A stretch of 64,000 nt of DNA from Phycisphaerales bacterium (GTDB taxonomy: Bacteria; Planctomycetota; Phycisphaerae; Phycisphaerales; UBA1924): NCBI GenBank assembly GCA_029260295.1, contig JAJDDN010000003.1:124001-188000 (forward strand). Reading direction: 5' to 3'. The notes beneath the pieces were generated by a model. That model ran no database searches. It worked only from the letters and a program-made list of their open reading frames with translations, and was not told where the DNA came from. This document shows, in pieces, positions 62,160 through 64,000 of the stretch (the first letter of the stretch is position 1; each line of letters starts with the position of its first letter). The position numbers and the translations under genes were made by a program.

Positions 62160-62563
62160 TCCTCAAGAAAAGATTTCATCGCAAGCTCACCAAGGATCGT
62201 TTTCTGAACCGGGCACGCGTTGGCGATCTCTTTGAGCCGAGCGCGTTGCTCGTCGCTCAGATCACCGGTAAAGCTCAGTGAAATCTCAACTAGCTCCGGG
62301 TTCCCGCGGCCGTTGGGTCGCGAGTGTTCCAGATCCAGCCGCACCGATTCGAGCGGCCAGCCCTTCCGATCCGCGTACATTCGAACAGTGATGGCTTTGC
62401 ATGCGCCGATTGATCCAAGCAGCATCCCATACGGATCGGGCGCGGTGTCCGTGCCCTTCATCGACGCCGGCTCATCGACATAAAAGGTATGCCCGCCGGC
62501 AACAATCTCGGTGCGGTACTGGTCGGTCCCAATCGTAACGGTCGCTGTGTTGTGATCACTCAT
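62156..62563 (-). CDS. OsmC-family protein
   Basis: A protein of 135 residues. The family pattern is GMLLGSIGACKAITVRMYAD with the conserved Cys, EHSRPNGRGNPELVEISLSF and CPVQKTILGE (second Cys). OsmC/Ohr proteins reduce organic peroxides with these two Cys residues. Its stop codon shares bases with the DCC gene on the other strand. Its normal length and both Cys suggest a functional protein. Confidence 0.9.
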   Translation of the reverse strand: MSDHNTATVTIGTDQYRTEIVAGGHTFYVDEPASMKGTDTAPDPYGMLLGSIGACKAITVRMYADRKGWPLESVRLDLEHSRPNGRGNPELVEISLSFTGDLSDEQRARLKEIANACPVQKTILGELAMKSFLED

Positions 62564-62592
62564 ACCAGATCATAACCAACGAAGCACGCCGC

Positions 62593-63072
62593 TTATTCCT
62601 CGCCAGATTCCACGCTGCAGCCATCCTTCCGGCACCCGCACCCAAGCGACGCCCCAAACATCGCCCCGAACACCCCAACCAATGGCTCAACAATATACAT
62701 CCAAGTCGGCGCCTGAGCCTTGGTCATCGCTTCCATATTTGGAGTATCACCAACACGAATCAGATCCTCGGCGGGTGTATCACGGCTCATCATATACGCC
62801 GTATTGGCGACGCCCAGAACCGCGATCACCACGATCAAAGAGATCACCGCCCCCTTGGACTTCCCGATCTTCGCGGTCACAAACCCACCGGCGAGTGCCG
62901 CGACGATCGAAACCACCGCCCACACCACCATCCATATCCCCGTCACTTCATATGTCCCCGCCTCAAACACCGTGTCTTGCCCCATAGCGAGGTAGACAAG
63001 TGTCAGTCCCCCCATCACGATAACCGCTAACACTACATACCCTAAAATCACTGCCAGTACTTTGCGTCCCAT
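62593..63072 (-). CDS. small membrane protein, unknown function
   Basis: A protein of 159 residues with four hydrophobic segments (VILGYVVLAVIVMGGLTLVY, ISLIVVIAVLGVANTAYMMS, IVEPLVGVFGAMFGASLGCG) and a Cys-rich end CGCRKDGCSVESGEE that could bind metal. AAAGGAG is 7 bases before the start. The gene upstream on the same strand overlaps its start by 25 bases. Confidence 0.72.
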   Translation of the reverse strand: MGRKVLAVILGYVVLAVIVMGGLTLVYLAMGQDTVFEAGTYEVTGIWMVVWAVVSIVAALAGGFVTAKIGKSKGAVISLIVVIAVLGVANTAYMMSRDTPAEDLIRVGDTPNMEAMTKAQAPTWMYIVEPLVGVFGAMFGASLGCGCRKDGCSVESGEE

Positions 63073-63677
63073 GTGAAGTCTCCTTTGTGTGCTTGTTCAA
63101 TGTACCAGAGATTGAAGCAAGAAGCATGGAGTTTCAATCCGCAGTTTGGAGGAGGCTTAAACTGGACAGGTATGTCTGCTACAAAATCGCGGCGAGGAGC
63201 GTTGAACTGGCGAGCCAACATATCCGGTGGGTTATGAAGTTTTTTCTGTTGATGAACGGGCATGATCCGCGGCTGAACAACTTTGCGAATGTGATTCGCG
63301 GCGTTCGGTTTGCGGGCTGGTTTGGGGCGCTGAGTTTTTGATGGCTTTAACAGAACGACCGCGGCTTTGCGCTGGGTTTCGGCGTGGGCGGGGGTAGTTG
63401 GTTTGTCTTTGAGGATGTCGGCGAGGCGGGCGGTTGCCAGGGCGCGGGCCTCGGGCTCGATGATGGTTTGGCGGGCGGTTGCGATTCTCGCGAGTGCAGC
63501 GGCGGCTTGTTTGAAGGATTCGGATTCGAGGATGGTTGCGAGCTCGACAAGGGTGAGCCGATGGATCTGGCACATTTCGAGGGCGGACATCGAGGGGTTG
63601 ATGAGGTCTTCGAGGAGCTCGTCGGTGAGCGAGGCGATTGATCTTGATTGGTCTGTTTGTTGCTGTGTGTGTTCCAT
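63048..63677 (-). CDS. hypothetical protein, coupled to the next gene
   Basis: A protein of about 209 residues from ATG 63677 (MEHTQQQ). Helical N-terminal half (TDELLEDLINPSMSALEMCQ, LARIATARQTIIEPEARALA), basic Pro/Lys-rich middle, and a C-terminus whose last 25 bases overlap the start of the next gene. No family is recognised and the C-terminal third is less convincing. The two genes may be translationally coupled. Confidence 0.55.
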   Translation of the reverse strand: MEHTQQQTDQSRSIASLTDELLEDLINPSMSALEMCQIHRLTLVELATILESESFKQAAAALARIATARQTIIEPEARALATARLADILKDKPTTPAHAETQRKAAVVLLKPSKTQRPKPARKPNAANHIRKVVQPRIMPVHQQKKLHNPPDMLARQFNAPRRDFVADIPVQFKPPPNCGLKLHASCFNLWYIEQAHKGDFTWDAKYWQ

Positions 63678-64000
63678 GTTGTAATTATCGCACGACGGCA
63701 TCGCGGCACAAGGATGGTGTGGTGGATTGGGGGTTGATTTGCGCACGGGAGTGGTCGGTCGGGGGAGATTTGTGATGGGAGGGTGCGGTGGGTGGTATTT
63801 ATGAAACTACTTAGGCCGGCGGTGAGTGGGGACACTCGGCACATCCTGCCAAGCCGTACACCGCCCATACATCCTCAATGGAGAATATAAAAATATGCGG
63901 GCTAGCAACCACGATATCAGAGGACAAATCAGGCATTAGTGTTTATTTAGTGCTTAAGGTGCAATAGTGTTGACATTTATGCCGTTGTACTGAATAATAA
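63678..64000. other. intergenic region at the right window edge
   Basis: 323 bases with no supported gene. The last 130 bases are AT-rich. A partial gene beyond the edge cannot be excluded. Confidence 0.4.

Noticed and set aside
1-64000. CRISPR arrays, tRNA and rRNA genes
   Set aside because: No regularly spaced repeats of CRISPR type, no acceptor or anticodon structures and no rRNA stretches were seen. The T-arm-like stretch at 34 kb lies in a coding duplicate, not a tRNA.

Overview
The window looks like a chromosomal segment of a planctomycete, most likely of the class Phycisphaerae. The signs are several secreted proteins ending in a PEP-CTERM-like tail (Pro-x-Pro-Gly, a hydrophobic stretch, then four Arg), a secreted beta-propeller protein with a dockerin-like C-terminus, many membrane proteins carrying a CxxC...CPxCG zinc ribbon, paired bactofilins, an rpmH gene with no rnpA after it, and moderately high GC with frequent strand switching. 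This placement is an inference from gene content; no rRNA or tRNA gene was seen.

Layout. 1-2.7 kb: the 5' end of atpD (leftward), an MscS channel, and a DUF559 nuclease gene bracketed by five copies of a GC-rich palindromic repeat. 2.9-4.9 kb: ribH-nusB-ftsY (leftward). 5-10.5 kb: a UbiA prenyltransferase, the secreted propeller protein, a MlaE permease with a STAS protein and an RsbW-like ATPase, and a lipoprotein. 10.6-19.1 kb: guaA, small membrane, acetyltransferase, YceI and nuclease genes, the first PEP-CTERM-like proteins, and rnc. 19.4-21.7 kb: rpmH and two more members of a three-gene PEP-CTERM-like family. 21.9-25.7 kb: lone nuoB, a double-ACT protein, a YihY/BrkB protein and an rRNA pseudouridine synthase. 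25.8-32.2 kb: a long coiled-coil protein, a secretin and a GspE/PilB ATPase, the core of a type II secretion or type IV pilus machine; a pseudopilin lies far away at 61 kb.

32.2-34.1 kb is the most unusual part. An AT-richer block sits exactly at the 3' end of the gspE-like gene and is bounded by a perfect 37-bp direct repeat of that end. It holds a zinc-ribbon membrane protein and a broken lipoprotein gene whose signal-peptide codons contain three 8-bp units; four units (or one) would restore the frame.

34.1-53.7 kb is mostly housekeeping and metabolism: an acetyltransferase, aroC and pheA (aromatic amino acids), a membrane protein with a spermidine-synthase-like domain, a BFD-type iron-sulfur protein, a TPR protein carrying two RNA polymerase alpha C-terminal domains, a MATE transporter, pdxA, dut, a double-DM13 protein, ribosomal protein S1, a Gfo/Idh/MocA oxidoreductase, thioredoxin and folP. 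53.7-64 kb: a large secreted protein, ftsK with an acidic tail of about 190 residues, two bactofilins followed by bioY, a pseudopilin, a DCC-family protein, an OsmC-like protein and small membrane or hypothetical genes.

Most genes are monocistronic or in pairs and triplets. The clearest functional groups are ribH-nusB-ftsY, mlaE-STAS-ATPase, secretin-GspE, and bactofilin-bactofilin-bioY. The best candidates for undescribed biology are the gspE-end insertion with its repeat-controlled lipoprotein gene, the DUF559 nuclease with its palindromic repeats, and the TPR/double alpha-CTD protein.
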